Assembly (NCBI RefSeq): GCF_014202225.1
Contig: NZ_JACHGE010000002.1
Span: 552,636-616,635 of the forward strand
Reading direction: 5' to 3'
From: Algibacter amylolyticus
Lineage (GTDB): Bacteria > Bacteroidota > Bacteroidia > Flavobacteriales > Flavobacteriaceae
DNA length: 64,000 bases
Part shown: positions 44,711-53,051 of the stretch, one piece after another
Layout: the number at the start of each line of letters is the position of its first letter
How positions within the stretch are numbered: the first letter of the stretch is position 1
Notes under the pieces: model-generated
Told to the model about the DNA's origin: nothing
What the model saw: only the letters and a program-made list of their open reading frames with translations
The model's database searches: none
Made by a program: the position numbers and the translations under genes

Positions 44711-45889
44711 ATGTTTAAATCAAAAATCATTTATATACCTTTTTTATCAATAATTTTTTTACTAATTGCTTGTAGCGGGGATGGTGAAGAAAATGACACG
44801 GTTAGTCCAACGCTATCCTGTCCAGAAGCTATGAATGTAAGTGTAGATACTTTTTCTAATGGAGCAGTAGTAACTTTTACAAGTCCAGTTGGAACAGATA
44901 ATGTAGCGGGATCAGTTACAACACAAACAGGTGGATTAGGCTCTGGAAAGGTATTTCCAATAGGAACAACTACTAATACCTTTACAACACGTGATGCAGC
45001 TGGAAATACTTCCACATGTAGTTTTAATGTAATAGTAACTAGAAAAGCACCATCAGAGGATCTTCCTTATTTTGTGATTGAAAACCCAACTCCATCAGGA
45101 AAAAAATGGGCTAAAATTGAAAACCTTTCTGATGAGTTTAATCAAACTGATGGAATTGATAGAACAAAATGGTATACAAAACCTGATATTGCTTCAGCTG
45201 GATGGTTTTGGACAGGTAGACCACCAGGATTATTTATAGAAGAATCGATAACTGTAGCTGACGGAAAATTGAAAATTGAAGCTAATAAATTACCTACTAC
45301 CAAAATAATAAATGGCAAAAGTTATGATTATTCAGGAGGGATTGTAAGATCCATAAATCAATGTAAAGTAGGGTATTATTACGAAAGTAAAATGAAGGCA
45401 AACAAGACCTTTATGTCTTCGACTTTTTGGATGATGACAGAAGAGAATGCTTGTCCAAAAAGATTGGAATTGGATATTCAAGAATGTGTTGGGGAACTAA
45501 CGCCAGGGGCTGATGCATGGGCGGTAAGTGGCAAATTTGATCAAATATTTCATTCAAATGCTTTTCATAGAACAAGTTGTGCCAACACTGTTGAAACAAG
45601 AAAGCAAGGGTCTGTCATTACTGATGTAAAAAACTGGAGTGAGTATATGGTTTATGGTTTTTGGTGGAAATCTGAAACGGAACTTTGGTTTTATTTAAAC
45701 GGTAAATTAGCATACAAAATCACAAATCCCACAACAACTTTTGATCTCCCGATGTATTACAACCTAGCTGTTGAAACTTATGATTGGAATCCGCCTCACG
45801 CTGATGGAAAAGGCATGGAGAAATTTACGAAGGAAGAACGTTCAACACAATACGAATGGATTAGAACTTGGAAATTAGATGATAAATAA
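44711..45889 (+). CDS. HYR-GH16 lipoprotein (agarase/porphyranase-like)
   Basis: A 392-residue lipoprotein (lipobox LIAC, Cys21). Residues about 31-112 are a HYR (hyalin repeat) Ig-like domain (SPTLSCPEAMNVSVDTFSNGAVVTFTSPVGTDN, written here in part as recognised: SPTLSCPEAM and TDNVAG), with two paired cysteines. Residues about 120-392 are GH16 with catalytic E253-L-D255-I-Q-E258. GRPPGLFIEESI and ANKTFMSSTFWM closely resemble the minus-strand GH16 at 25570, so they are likely paralogues. The HYR module probably holds the enzyme away from the cell surface. A 137-base gap after the remnant makes a separate promoter possible. Confidence 0.85.
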   Translation: MFKSKIIYIPFLSIIFLLIACSGDGEENDTVSPTLSCPEAMNVSVDTFSNGAVVTFTSPVGTDNVAGSVTTQTGGLGSGKVFPIGTTTNTFTTRDAAGNTSTCSFNVIVTRKAPSEDLPYFVIENPTPSGKKWAKIENLSDEFNQTDGIDRTKWYTKPDIASAGWFWTGRPPGLFIEESITVADGKLKIEANKLPTTKIINGKSYDYSGGIVRSINQCKVGYYYESKMKANKTFMSSTFWMMTEENACPKRLELDIQECVGELTPGADAWAVSGKFDQIFHSNAFHRTSCANTVETRKQGSVITDVKNWSEYMVYGFWWKSETELWFYLNGKLAYKITNPTTTFDLPMYYNLAVETYDWNPPHADGKGMEKFTKEERSTQYEWIRTWKLDDK

Positions 45890-45946
45890 AATTAGGTAAC
45901 GTTATAAATAACCGATACCTATTTTTAGATTGAAATAGTTAAAAAG

Positions 45947-45974
45947 ACACTTGCAAATACTTTTTTGCAAGTGT
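45947..45974. terminator. Bidirectional terminator between GH16 and lacI-type gene
   Basis: ACACTTGCAAA (45947-45957) pairs with TTTGCAAGTGT (45964-45974). It is flanked by A-rich sequence on the left and TTTTTTATTTT on the right, so it can stop transcription from both converging genes. Confidence 0.88.
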
Positions 45975-45983
45975 TTTTTATTT

Positions 45984-46016
45984 TATAGGGTATCTTTTTA
46001 AATCAGATATCCTATA
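45984..46016. terminator. Second hairpin downstream of the LacI-family gene
   Basis: TATAGGGTATCT (45984-45995) pairs with AGATATCCTATA (46005-46016) with a single G-U pair and a 9-base loop. It lies 15 bases after the regulator's stop on the minus strand and next to the stronger hairpin at 45947-45974. Confidence 0.5.
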
Positions 46017-46031
46017 GTTTACATAATAGTA

Positions 46032-47048
46032 TTATATAATTTTTACAGACGATTCTCTTATGTTTAATGTTCCATTTAGAATAATGGTTTGTGGTAAGTA
46101 AGCGTGTGGGTTTTCTATTTGATCGAGTAACATTTTTGCAGCCTCAACTCCAATATCATGGGTTGGTTGCATCACCGAGGTTAGCGGTGGATTTATAAGT
46201 CCGGCTAATTTACTTTCTGTAAAACCAACAAAAGCAATATCTGTTGGTATTTTATATCCATTTTCTTTAAATACCATCATAGCACCAATAGCAGGAGGAT
46301 CGCAAGACGCAAAAATAGCGTTCGGAATTTGATTGTTCTTAATCATTAATTCTGCTGTCGCTTTACCAGATTCAATAGTAAATCCAGATTTTATAAAGTG
46401 ATTTGATGTGAGCTCTATTTTATATTTTTTGTGAGCATCAATAAAACCTCTTTTTCGTTCTTTTGATAATGTAAGAGACTCCAAACCTTCTAAATGTACA
46501 ATGTTCTTGTAACCTTGTGTTATTAAGTGCTCAGTTGCAAATAAGGCCCATTTGTAATCGTTGAAGAGTATTTTAGAAGATTTCAATTTGGAATTTACGC
46601 GATTAAAAAATACTATCGGAAATCCTTTATCTATTAAAGTTTGGTAATAATCTGTGTTTTTGGACTCACTGGATAGTGAAATAATTAAACCATCGACCAT
46701 ATTATCAACTAATGTTTTTACATTTTTTATTTCAGACTCGTAACTTTCATTGGACTGCGTAATTAAAACTTGATAACCTTTCTCGAACAATATTTCTTGA
46801 GCTCCAATAATAACTTCTGGAAAAAATCCATTGATAAATTCCGGAACTACAATACCAATATTAAAAGATCTTTTTTGTGTTAACTTTTTCGCCATAGGGT
46901 TTGGGTGGTATCCCATTTCTGTGGCGGTTTTTAAAATTAATTCTTTGGTTTCTTTCTTAATATCATACTTATCATTAAAAGCACGTGAAATGGTAGAAAC
47001 AGCTAAGTTTAATCTTTTAGCAACATCTTTTATAGTAACATAATCCAT
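46032..47048 (-). CDS. LacI/GalR-family transcriptional regulator
   Basis: A 338-residue cytoplasmic DNA-binding protein. Residues 4-50 form the LacI helix-turn-helix (TIKDVAKRLNLAVSTISRAF, then GYHPNPMAKKLTQKR as the hinge). The rest is a periplasmic-binding-protein-like ligand domain (NIGIVVPEFINGFFPEVI, DGLIISLSS, PTDIAFVGFTES, PPLTSVMQPTHDIG). It is the only regulator in the window. It diverges from the GH16 operon at 47444, and the region between holds two LacI-type palindromes. The same palindrome pair occurs before the symporter at 31514. It therefore probably represses or activates both operons in response to a galactan-derived sugar. The effector cannot be read from sequence. Confidence 0.93.
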   Translation of the reverse strand: MDYVTIKDVAKRLNLAVSTISRAFNDKYDIKKETKELILKTATEMGYHPNPMAKKLTQKRSFNIGIVVPEFINGFFPEVIIGAQEILFEKGYQVLITQSNESYESEIKNVKTLVDNMVDGLIISLSSESKNTDYYQTLIDKGFPIVFFNRVNSKLKSSKILFNDYKWALFATEHLITQGYKNIVHLEGLESLTLSKERKRGFIDAHKKYKIELTSNHFIKSGFTIESGKATAELMIKNNQIPNAIFASCDPPAIGAMMVFKENGYKIPTDIAFVGFTESKLAGLINPPLTSVMQPTHDIGVEAAKMLLDQIENPHAYLPQTIILNGTLNIRESSVKII

Positions 47049-47317
47049 AGAGAAACTTTAATTAATTATGTCAAACCATGTTTCTAATTCAGTAATAGGT
47101 AGAAAACATTAAATTGATAATAATCATTTTTTAAATATACATATAAATCAATTATTATCATTTTTTCAATTGAATTCTCGAAACTCAATTAATCATTTTT
47201 CTTAAGTTTTATTTTGGGCTTTTCTTACTAGAAAGACTTGTAAAAAGCACAGCATGCATCATTAAAAAGGTCGCTACTTCATTCAAATACTCCTTTTATT
47301 TAAGGGAATTAATATTT

Positions 47318-47335
47318 TACGGAAACGCTTCCGAA
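47318..47335. promoter_or_regulatory. LacI-type operator 3
   Basis: TACGGAAACGCTTCCGAA is centred between 47326 and 47327. It differs at two positions from the 18-bp core of operators 1 and 2. Confidence 0.8.
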
Positions 47336-47348
47336 AAAAGAAAACGGT

Positions 47349-47366
47349 TTCGGTAACGTTTCCGGT
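47349..47366. promoter_or_regulatory. LacI-type operator 4
   Basis: TTCGGTAACGTTTCCGGT is centred between 47357 and 47358, 31 bp from operator 3 and about 87 bp before the GH16 start. It differs from the symporter operator core at three positions, so it may be a weaker site. Confidence 0.75.
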
Positions 47367-47443
47367 TGGTTCATTTTATATTTCACCGCTTATTGATTGA
47401 TGTTATAGATATATTTAACTAGTAACATATTAAATCAACTAAA

Positions 47444-48793
47444 ATGAAAATAGTACACTTTACAATTACTTTATTAATACTAGTTTTTGGGCTTTTTATT
47501 CAAAGTTGTGGTTCTTCCAATGATTCTATTGAAGAGGATATTCAAAAAGAAGAACCTGAAAATGAAGATCCAAAAGAAGAAACCATTACTTGCAATGGTC
47601 AAAGGTACAGCACTGTTTTGCCAAGCCCAACGGAACAATTTGATATCTCGAAATGGAATTTGATATGGGAGGATGAATTTGATTATGACGATTCTAAATT
47701 GGAAGATAATTGGGCATCTCAAAATAACTCAAGCGGTCATATTCTTTGTAGCCGTTGGAGAGAAAATGCTGTTGTAAAAGATGGCGTTATAGAGTTACAA
47801 GCACGAAAAGAACAACGCGGTGGACAAGATTGGACTTGTGGTAATATTTGGACTAAAGAAACTTTTGGCTATGGCTATTTTGAAGCTAAATATAAATATG
47901 CTGGTGCAAGCGGAACAAACAATTCGTTTTGGTTGTTTTCAAAATTAAAAGGCACAGGCAACAATAGTGAAGGTGTTACCTGTGAGCTAGATGTTAATGA
48001 AGGACATTTTCCTAACGAGGTCAATACCAATCGTCACCATTGGGAAGGTGGTACAAGTATAGACAATAGTCAACAAGCATATGCCGAAGGATTATCTCCA
48101 GGATATGCGCATACTTTAGAGGAGGCTGTAAAAACGAAACACATTCGTTTTTCATCTCATAATGCAAATCATTTTCATATTAGAGAGTTTCGTATTTACG
48201 AGGCAAGTTCTAACTGCAATTACCCAGAAGATATACTATCGAATAATGCCGATAATTCGGTTGCTGGGTTAAACAATCTTTCAAAGGATAGTCAAGTTAC
48301 TATTACATCTAGTGGTGTTTTAAATGATACTTATAATGTTAATGCTATTGCAGATGGCAGTACAGCTACTAGTTGGGTTTCTCAGAAAGAAGGTGAAAAA
48401 TGGTTGGAATTTGAGTGGCCTTCAGAACAAAATATAGGGCACATTCAGTTTATAAACGGTTGGCAAAGCGGAACCAACTGGAATACCTTAATTTCAGATT
48501 ATAAAATTGAAGCATTTGTAAACAATCAATGGGTTGAAGTTGGAAGTTATGATGTGAAAGATGAATATGATTTTTCTACGGATTATCATAAATATGGAAT
48601 GGATTGGAGTGCTAGCGGTATTAAGTTTTATTTTGATGATAAATTAATTCGTACCATACCAAATAACCTTTGTGACGAAGAGTTAAATATCTATTTAAGT
48701 TTGGCTATATTAGAACATGCCGGAGAAGTAACAGATGCCGCTGATGGAACAAGTATGAAAATAGATTACGTTAGATATTACAAAGAAAAATAA
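47444..48793 (+). CDS. GH16 lipoprotein with discoidin-like domain inserted in the catalytic fold
   Basis: A 449-residue lipoprotein (lipobox IQSC, Cys22) with an acidic linker (DSIEEDIQKEEPENEDPKEE). GH16 starts at about residue 70 (WNLIWEDEFDYDD). Catalytic E181-L-D183-V-N-E186 is intact. At about residue 205, after NTNRHHWEGG, the fold is interrupted until YHKYGMDW at 381, where GH16 resumes (KFYFDDKLIRTI). The insert of about 170 residues has F5/8C (discoidin, CBM32-like) features: KHIRFSSHNANHFHIREFRIYE, then AIADGSTATSWVSQ and KIEAFVNNQWVEVG. The part that normally ends such a domain comes first. It is a likely surface endo-galactanase; which galactan is unknown. LacI-type operators lie upstream. 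Confidence 0.82.
   Translation: MKIVHFTITLLILVFGLFIQSCGSSNDSIEEDIQKEEPENEDPKEETITCNGQRYSTVLPSPTEQFDISKWNLIWEDEFDYDDSKLEDNWASQNNSSGHILCSRWRENAVVKDGVIELQARKEQRGGQDWTCGNIWTKETFGYGYFEAKYKYAGASGTNNSFWLFSKLKGTGNNSEGVTCELDVNEGHFPNEVNTNRHHWEGGTSIDNSQQAYAEGLSPGYAHTLEEAVKTKHIRFSSHNANHFHIREFRIYEASSNCNYPEDILSNNADNSVAGLNNLSKDSQVTITSSGVLNDTYNVNAIADGSTATSWVSQKEGEKWLEFEWPSEQNIGHIQFINGWQSGTNWNTLISDYKIEAFVNNQWVEVGSYDVKDEYDFSTDYHKYGMDWSASGIKFYFDDKLIRTIPNNLCDEELNIYLSLAILEHAGEVTDAADGTSMKIDYVRYYKEK
47665..47769 (+). repeat. 105-bp near-identical patch, copy 1 (copy 2 at 48935-49039)
   Basis: It differs from 48935-49039 at only three positions as I read them, although the two GH16 genes around it are much less alike. 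It covers the WEDEFDYDDSKLEDNW to SRWREN region and suggests recent gene conversion. Confidence 0.75.
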
Positions 48794-48833
48794 TTTTAAC
48801 AATTTTGCTTTAAGTAAAACAAACATCATAATT

Positions 48834-50075
48834 ATGAATAAATTAATAGTTGTAATTACTTTTATTTTGTTGGGTTCTAATGTATTTGCTCAAGAATCAG
48901 AAAATGGCTTCGATTACACAAAATGGGAATTAAAATGGGAGGATGAATTTGATTATGACGATTCTAAATTAGAAGATAATTGGGCATCTCAAAATAGCTC
49001 AAGCGGTCATATTCTTTGCAGCCGTTGGAGAGAAAATGCAGTAGTTAGAGATGGCGTATTGCATTTAGATATTAAAAAGGAAAAAAGAGGAGGTCAAGAT
49101 TGGACAGCCGGAAGTATTTGGACGCGTAAGCAGTTTAAATATGGATATTTTGAATGCCGATATAAATATGCCGGAGGAGAAGCAACTAATAACTCCTTTT
49201 GGTTGATGACAAGAGGAGGTGAACCTGCTGAAGGTAAAAAGTTTGAAATTGATATAAATGAAGGTCATTACCCTAACGAAGTAAGTACAAATATTCATAA
49301 CTGGTCGGATTTCACATTATTACCTAACGGTAAAAAATCGCATCCAAGTTATAATGAAATGTTCTTTTTTGGAACCAAACCCGATTATTCTATTCAATTA
49401 GAAATTCCTGTTAAAACAGAAAAAATACGTTTTACTTCTAAAAACAGCTCTAGGTTTAATTTAGGAGAATTTAGAGTTTACGGTGTAAATGAATCTGGAG
49501 AATACCCAACCGTATTATCCGAAACAGCAGATAGCGATATTGAGGGGTTAGTAAACTATGCACGAGCTAAAAATGTACGAATTACTTCTAGTGGTTCTTA
49601 TGAAGATAACGCATCAGAAAATAAGTTAGTAGACGGTAACCCGTTTACCTCATGGAGTACGCAACAAGAAGGTGGAAAATGGGTAGAGTTTACTTGGCAG
49701 CAACCCATAACAGTAGGTTGTATTCAGTTTACAAATGGATGGAGAGATAAAAATAAAACTTGGCATAGTTTAGTTAGTAATTACAAAGTTCAATATTTAA
49801 AAGGTGGAGAATGGAGAGATATTTCTGTTTTAGATGCGAGTAAAGAAAATGATTTTTCTGAAGAATATCATACCTATGGTTTGGAATGGAATGAAAATGA
49901 GTTAGTGTTCTATTTTGATGGAAAAGAACTAAGAAGAACAAAAAACGAATTTTGTTATAGTGAAGCACCTATCTTTTTAAGTTTAGCTTTAATTAAATGG
50001 CACGGCGTATTAAAAGATGATTTGGATGGTAAAAGTATGAAAGTTGATTATGTTAGATATTACCAGAAAAAATAA
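48834..50075 (+). CDS. GH16 with the same discoidin-like insert, secreted
   Basis: A 413-residue paralogue of the upstream gene, but with an ordinary signal peptide (ending VFAQ) and no lipobox, so it is likely released or periplasmic rather than anchored. Catalytic E138-I-D140-I-N-E143 is intact. The insert runs from about 172 to 338, between STNIHNWSDF and YHTYGLEW. It again begins with the C-terminal-like strands of a discoidin domain (EKIRFTSKNSSRFNLGEFRVYG) followed by its N-terminal part (SENKLVDGNPFTSWSTQ, then GEWRDISVL). It starts 40 bases after its partner. An anchored/soluble pair could attack polymer at the surface and fragments elsewhere (inference). Confidence 0.82.
   Translation: MNKLIVVITFILLGSNVFAQESENGFDYTKWELKWEDEFDYDDSKLEDNWASQNSSSGHILCSRWRENAVVRDGVLHLDIKKEKRGGQDWTAGSIWTRKQFKYGYFECRYKYAGGEATNNSFWLMTRGGEPAEGKKFEIDINEGHYPNEVSTNIHNWSDFTLLPNGKKSHPSYNEMFFFGTKPDYSIQLEIPVKTEKIRFTSKNSSRFNLGEFRVYGVNESGEYPTVLSETADSDIEGLVNYARAKNVRITSSGSYEDNASENKLVDGNPFTSWSTQQEGGKWVEFTWQQPITVGCIQFTNGWRDKNKTWHSLVSNYKVQYLKGGEWRDISVLDASKENDFSEEYHTYGLEWNENELVFYFDGKELRRTKNEFCYSEAPIFLSLALIKWHGVLKDDLDGKSMKVDYVRYYQKK
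48935..49039 (+). repeat. 105-bp near-identical patch, copy 2 (copy 1 at 47665-47769)
   Basis: It matches the upstream GH16 gene at 102 of 105 positions as I read it, far above the similarity of the rest of the two genes. Confidence 0.75.
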
Positions 50076-50278
50076 TGCTCAAAACATATAAAATAATACC
50101 GGTAAGTAATATTACTGTATGTTTTACTTGGGTTTAAGAAGGGAACATCCCATTTAGTAAATGTTGGGTGAACTAAAAATGATTAATATTTAGACCATAT
50201 GTTCTGTTGGTAAAAACATATCTGTTTAAAAATTGAAAAACTTAAGGGTAGTTTTATTGAAATAATTTTTCAATAAAT

Positions 50279-52897
50279 ATGAAAAGAAATTTCACATTAA
50301 TAACTGCCCTTTTATTTGGGAGCATAGTAGGTTTTTCTCAACAAAAAAAGACTGAAAGTTCTACTGCTTTTTTCAAGAAAATTAAAACTGAAAAAGTAAT
50401 TTCAGACCCATCTGTTGTTTGGAAAAACTTCGGACCAGGAATGTCTGGCTATAACGAAGAGTTTTGGTGCCATCCTACAGATCCAAACGTTATGTTTATG
50501 GGGCCAGATATGCATGTTAGCTATGGCACTTGGGATAATGGGAAGTCTTGGCATACCATAAAAGATTCTGATGGTCTTGGTTTAGATATGGAGCGTGTTC
50601 TCGATATTACATTTTCTGAACAAAATCCCGATTTTGGAGTCGCTATAGAGCGTGCCGGTGGTGTGTATACCTCAAATGATAGAGGTAGAACCTGGAATTT
50701 AATTTACGATATTCCTAGAACTAGCGGAAAGCATGTAAGTAATGCGCATACTCAAGTAGCTATTAATCCTGAAAATGATAAAGAATGGTTAATAGGGGCA
50801 GGCGATTTTTGGAATGTAAAAGATAATCACAGAAGTTTAGCTCAACCACATGGAAATATTCATGAAAGAGCAAGCTATGGCTATATTTTAAAAACGAAAA
50901 ATGGAGGGAAATCATGGTCTAAAATTGCAACAGATATTTCTGGAAATTTAGATGTGGCTAGAATTATTTATCATCCTAAAAAGCCTTCAACTATTTTTAT
51001 AGCAAGTAATTATGGTTTTTTTGTAAGTGAAAATGCAGGAGATGATTGGAAAGCAGCGAACAAGGGACTACCAAATAACTTACCTCGCGATTTAACATCA
51101 TATTACAACCCTAAAACAGGCGATTTCGAATTGTTTTTAATAGAACAAACGGTTTATAAAAAATCAGGAAATACAACAACATCTAAAGGAGGTGTTTATA
51201 AAAGTATAGATGAAGGAAAATCTTGGACAAACATTACCGGAAACATAGCTATTGATTTAAATGAGATTAGTTTTTCTTCAGAGATAGATAGGTATTACAA
51301 CACTATTGGTTATTGGTTTGGACAAACTAAACAACAAATTAAAGCAGAGCTAAAAGAATTACCTACAGAAGCGTTACCGGTTTTTAATAGGTTGGTGGTA
51401 AATCCGTTAAATAAAGATGAAATTTATGTTGCTTTTAATAAAAAACACGATAAAAGTTTTGGAGCAGGAGATCTTTGGAAAACAGACAACGGTGGTAAAA
51501 CATGGATTGTTTGTGCTAGAAACGGTATGTACTGGAAAGCTAAAAAAGATAAAGCCTATTGGGCAAGTAGAAATAACCCAATAGGAGATAATATTGAATT
51601 TGCACACTTGCAAGTCAATATGGATAACGGATCAGAACGTTCCGGAAATCGTATGTTGGCTATTAATGTAAAAGGAGAAGTATTTATTGGTATAGATCAA
51701 CAAACTTTAAAATCTAAAGATCATGGTAAAACTTGGCAACAAGTAGACGATTTTGAAACCTCGCCAGGAAGCAACAAATGGATTGGTAGAGGCGATAGTG
51801 ATTTACCTGGGAGATACATGTTACACGAAACAGGAATTAAAGGAAGACGCTTATTAGCTAGTGGAGAGCATGGTTTGTGGCAAACAACAGATTTAGATGG
51901 TTGGCCAGATAAACAAGCTGTGGCTGTAGAACAAATAGATGGGCAAGTGCACGACCATAGTGGAATGCATGGGCAACATTCAACTTCCACTATGGCAGTT
52001 CACCCTAACGATCCAAATACAATTTATTCTTTGGCTTGGAGACAAGAGCACAGAGGAAAATTACGTAGAACGCAAGATGGAGGAAAAACTTGGGAAAATA
52101 TAGCGACTATCTTAGAAGCAGACAATCCGTCTTATAGAGGTTTGGTAACTCAATATTCTTTAAAAATTGATCCTAAAGAACCCAAAAACATGTATTTCTG
52201 TACAGTGTTTAAACCTATTGCAGAGGTAGGAAACGGAATGGCAAAACTAACCAAAGGAGGATTAGGTTTTTATCGTTCCTTTGATGGAGGGTATACATGG
52301 GAATTAAGCATTAAAGGTTTTCATAAAGGAGCAAGTGTAAGAAGAATTAAGCTAGATCCTGAAAACCCAAATATTATTTATGCTGCTTTAAATGATAGTA
52401 ATGGAGGTTTATATAAATCTACAAATAAAGGAACGTCTTGGGAAAAAATGCGTATTCCATCACAAATTAAAGCTGTAAACAATGTGTTTATAGATAGAAA
52501 TAGTCAGAACTTATACATAGCAACGGGCAGACGTACTGGAACCTATGAAGAAGGAGGCGTTTGGAGAAGTAAAAACAACGGCAAATCTTGGGAACAAATT
52601 TTTAAAGCGCCTTTTGTATGGCAAGTAGAAACTTCTCCATTAGATGAAAAATTAATTGTAATTAGTGTGGCTGGACAAGCAGGACATATGTGTAAAGAGT
52701 TTATGAATCCAGGGATTTATCTGTCTCAAGATGGAGCAAAAAGCTGGACAAAAATTAACAATGGCCTTGGGCAACCTAATAAAATGGTAGATGTAAAACC
52801 AGATCCGTATAATAAAAATGTACTGTGGAGTGCGGCATGGGGATCAGGTTGGTTTATTACTTACTTAAACGGATCGACAGAAGGTTGGTCCAAATAA
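50279..52897 (+). CDS. Asp-box (BNR/VPS10-like) propeller protein, exported
   Basis: An 872-residue protein with a signal peptide ending VGFSQ. About a dozen Asp-box turns (S-x-D-x-G-x-x-W) are spread along the chain, for example SNDRGRTWNL, TKNGGKSWSK, SIDEGKSWTN, TDNGGKTWIV, SKDHGKTWQQ, TQDGGKTWEN, SFDGGYTWEL and SKNNGKSWEQ. That number suggests two beta-propellers, as in GH74 or VPS10-type proteins. I see no GH74 or sialidase catalytic set that I can name, so it could be an enzyme or a glycan-binding scaffold. It is 203 bases after the GH16 pair, and a terminator-like hairpin follows. Confidence 0.75.
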   Translation: MKRNFTLITALLFGSIVGFSQQKKTESSTAFFKKIKTEKVISDPSVVWKNFGPGMSGYNEEFWCHPTDPNVMFMGPDMHVSYGTWDNGKSWHTIKDSDGLGLDMERVLDITFSEQNPDFGVAIERAGGVYTSNDRGRTWNLIYDIPRTSGKHVSNAHTQVAINPENDKEWLIGAGDFWNVKDNHRSLAQPHGNIHERASYGYILKTKNGGKSWSKIATDISGNLDVARIIYHPKKPSTIFIASNYGFFVSENAGDDWKAANKGLPNNLPRDLTSYYNPKTGDFELFLIEQTVYKKSGNTTTSKGGVYKSIDEGKSWTNITGNIAIDLNEISFSSEIDRYYNTIGYWFGQTKQQIKAELKELPTEALPVFNRLVVNPLNKDEIYVAFNKKHDKSFGAGDLWKTDNGGKTWIVCARNGMYWKAKKDKAYWASRNNPIGDNIEFAHLQVNMDNGSERSGNRMLAINVKGEVFIGIDQQTLKSKDHGKTWQQVDDFETSPGSNKWIGRGDSDLPGRYMLHETGIKGRRLLASGEHGLWQTTDLDGWPDKQAVAVEQIDGQVHDHSGMHGQHSTSTMAVHPNDPNTIYSLAWRQEHRGKLRRTQDGGKTWENIATILEADNPSYRGLVTQYSLKIDPKEPKNMYFCTVFKPIAEVGNGMAKLTKGGLGFYRSFDGGYTWELSIKGFHKGASVRRIKLDPENPNIIYAALNDSNGGLYKSTNKGTSWEKMRIPSQIKAVNNVFIDRNSQNLYIATGRRTGTYEEGGVWRSKNNGKSWEQIFKAPFVWQVETSPLDEKLIVISVAGQAGHMCKEFMNPGIYLSQDGAKSWTKINNGLGQPNKMVDVKPDPYNKNVLWSAAWGSGWFITYLNGSTEGWSK

Positions 52898-52926
52898 AAA
52901 ATCTTTCAAACTCATATATACAGCAA

Positions 52927-52968
52927 GGTTTTTTTAGTGTTTTAGATAAAAAAAACGCTAAAAAAACC
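52927..52968 (+). terminator. Terminator-like hairpin after the Asp-box gene
   Basis: GGTTTTTTTAGTG (52927-52939) pairs with CGCTAAAAAAACC (52956-52968) with one G-U type mismatch and a 16-base A/T-rich loop, 30 bases after the stop. It could stop or reduce transcription into the GH29 gene. Confidence 0.6.
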
Positions 52969-53051
52969 ATTTGTTATTGTCTTTTACACAAGTGAATAAT
53001 GAAAGAATATGGTTTCTGCGACCTTTGTATATGTATTTATAAATTAATCAA

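Larger units (their letters stand above)
47049..47443. promoter_or_regulatory. 395-bp divergent control region between LacI gene and GH16 operon
   Basis: It is AT-rich with no gene. It holds two LacI-type operators at 47318-47335 and 47349-47366, placed nearer the GH16 start than the regulator start. Confidence 0.7.

Noticed and set aside
50105-50116. AGTAATATTACT palindrome before the Asp-box gene
   Set aside because: A 12-bp A/T-rich palindrome is easily expected by chance, and it has no T run or partner site.
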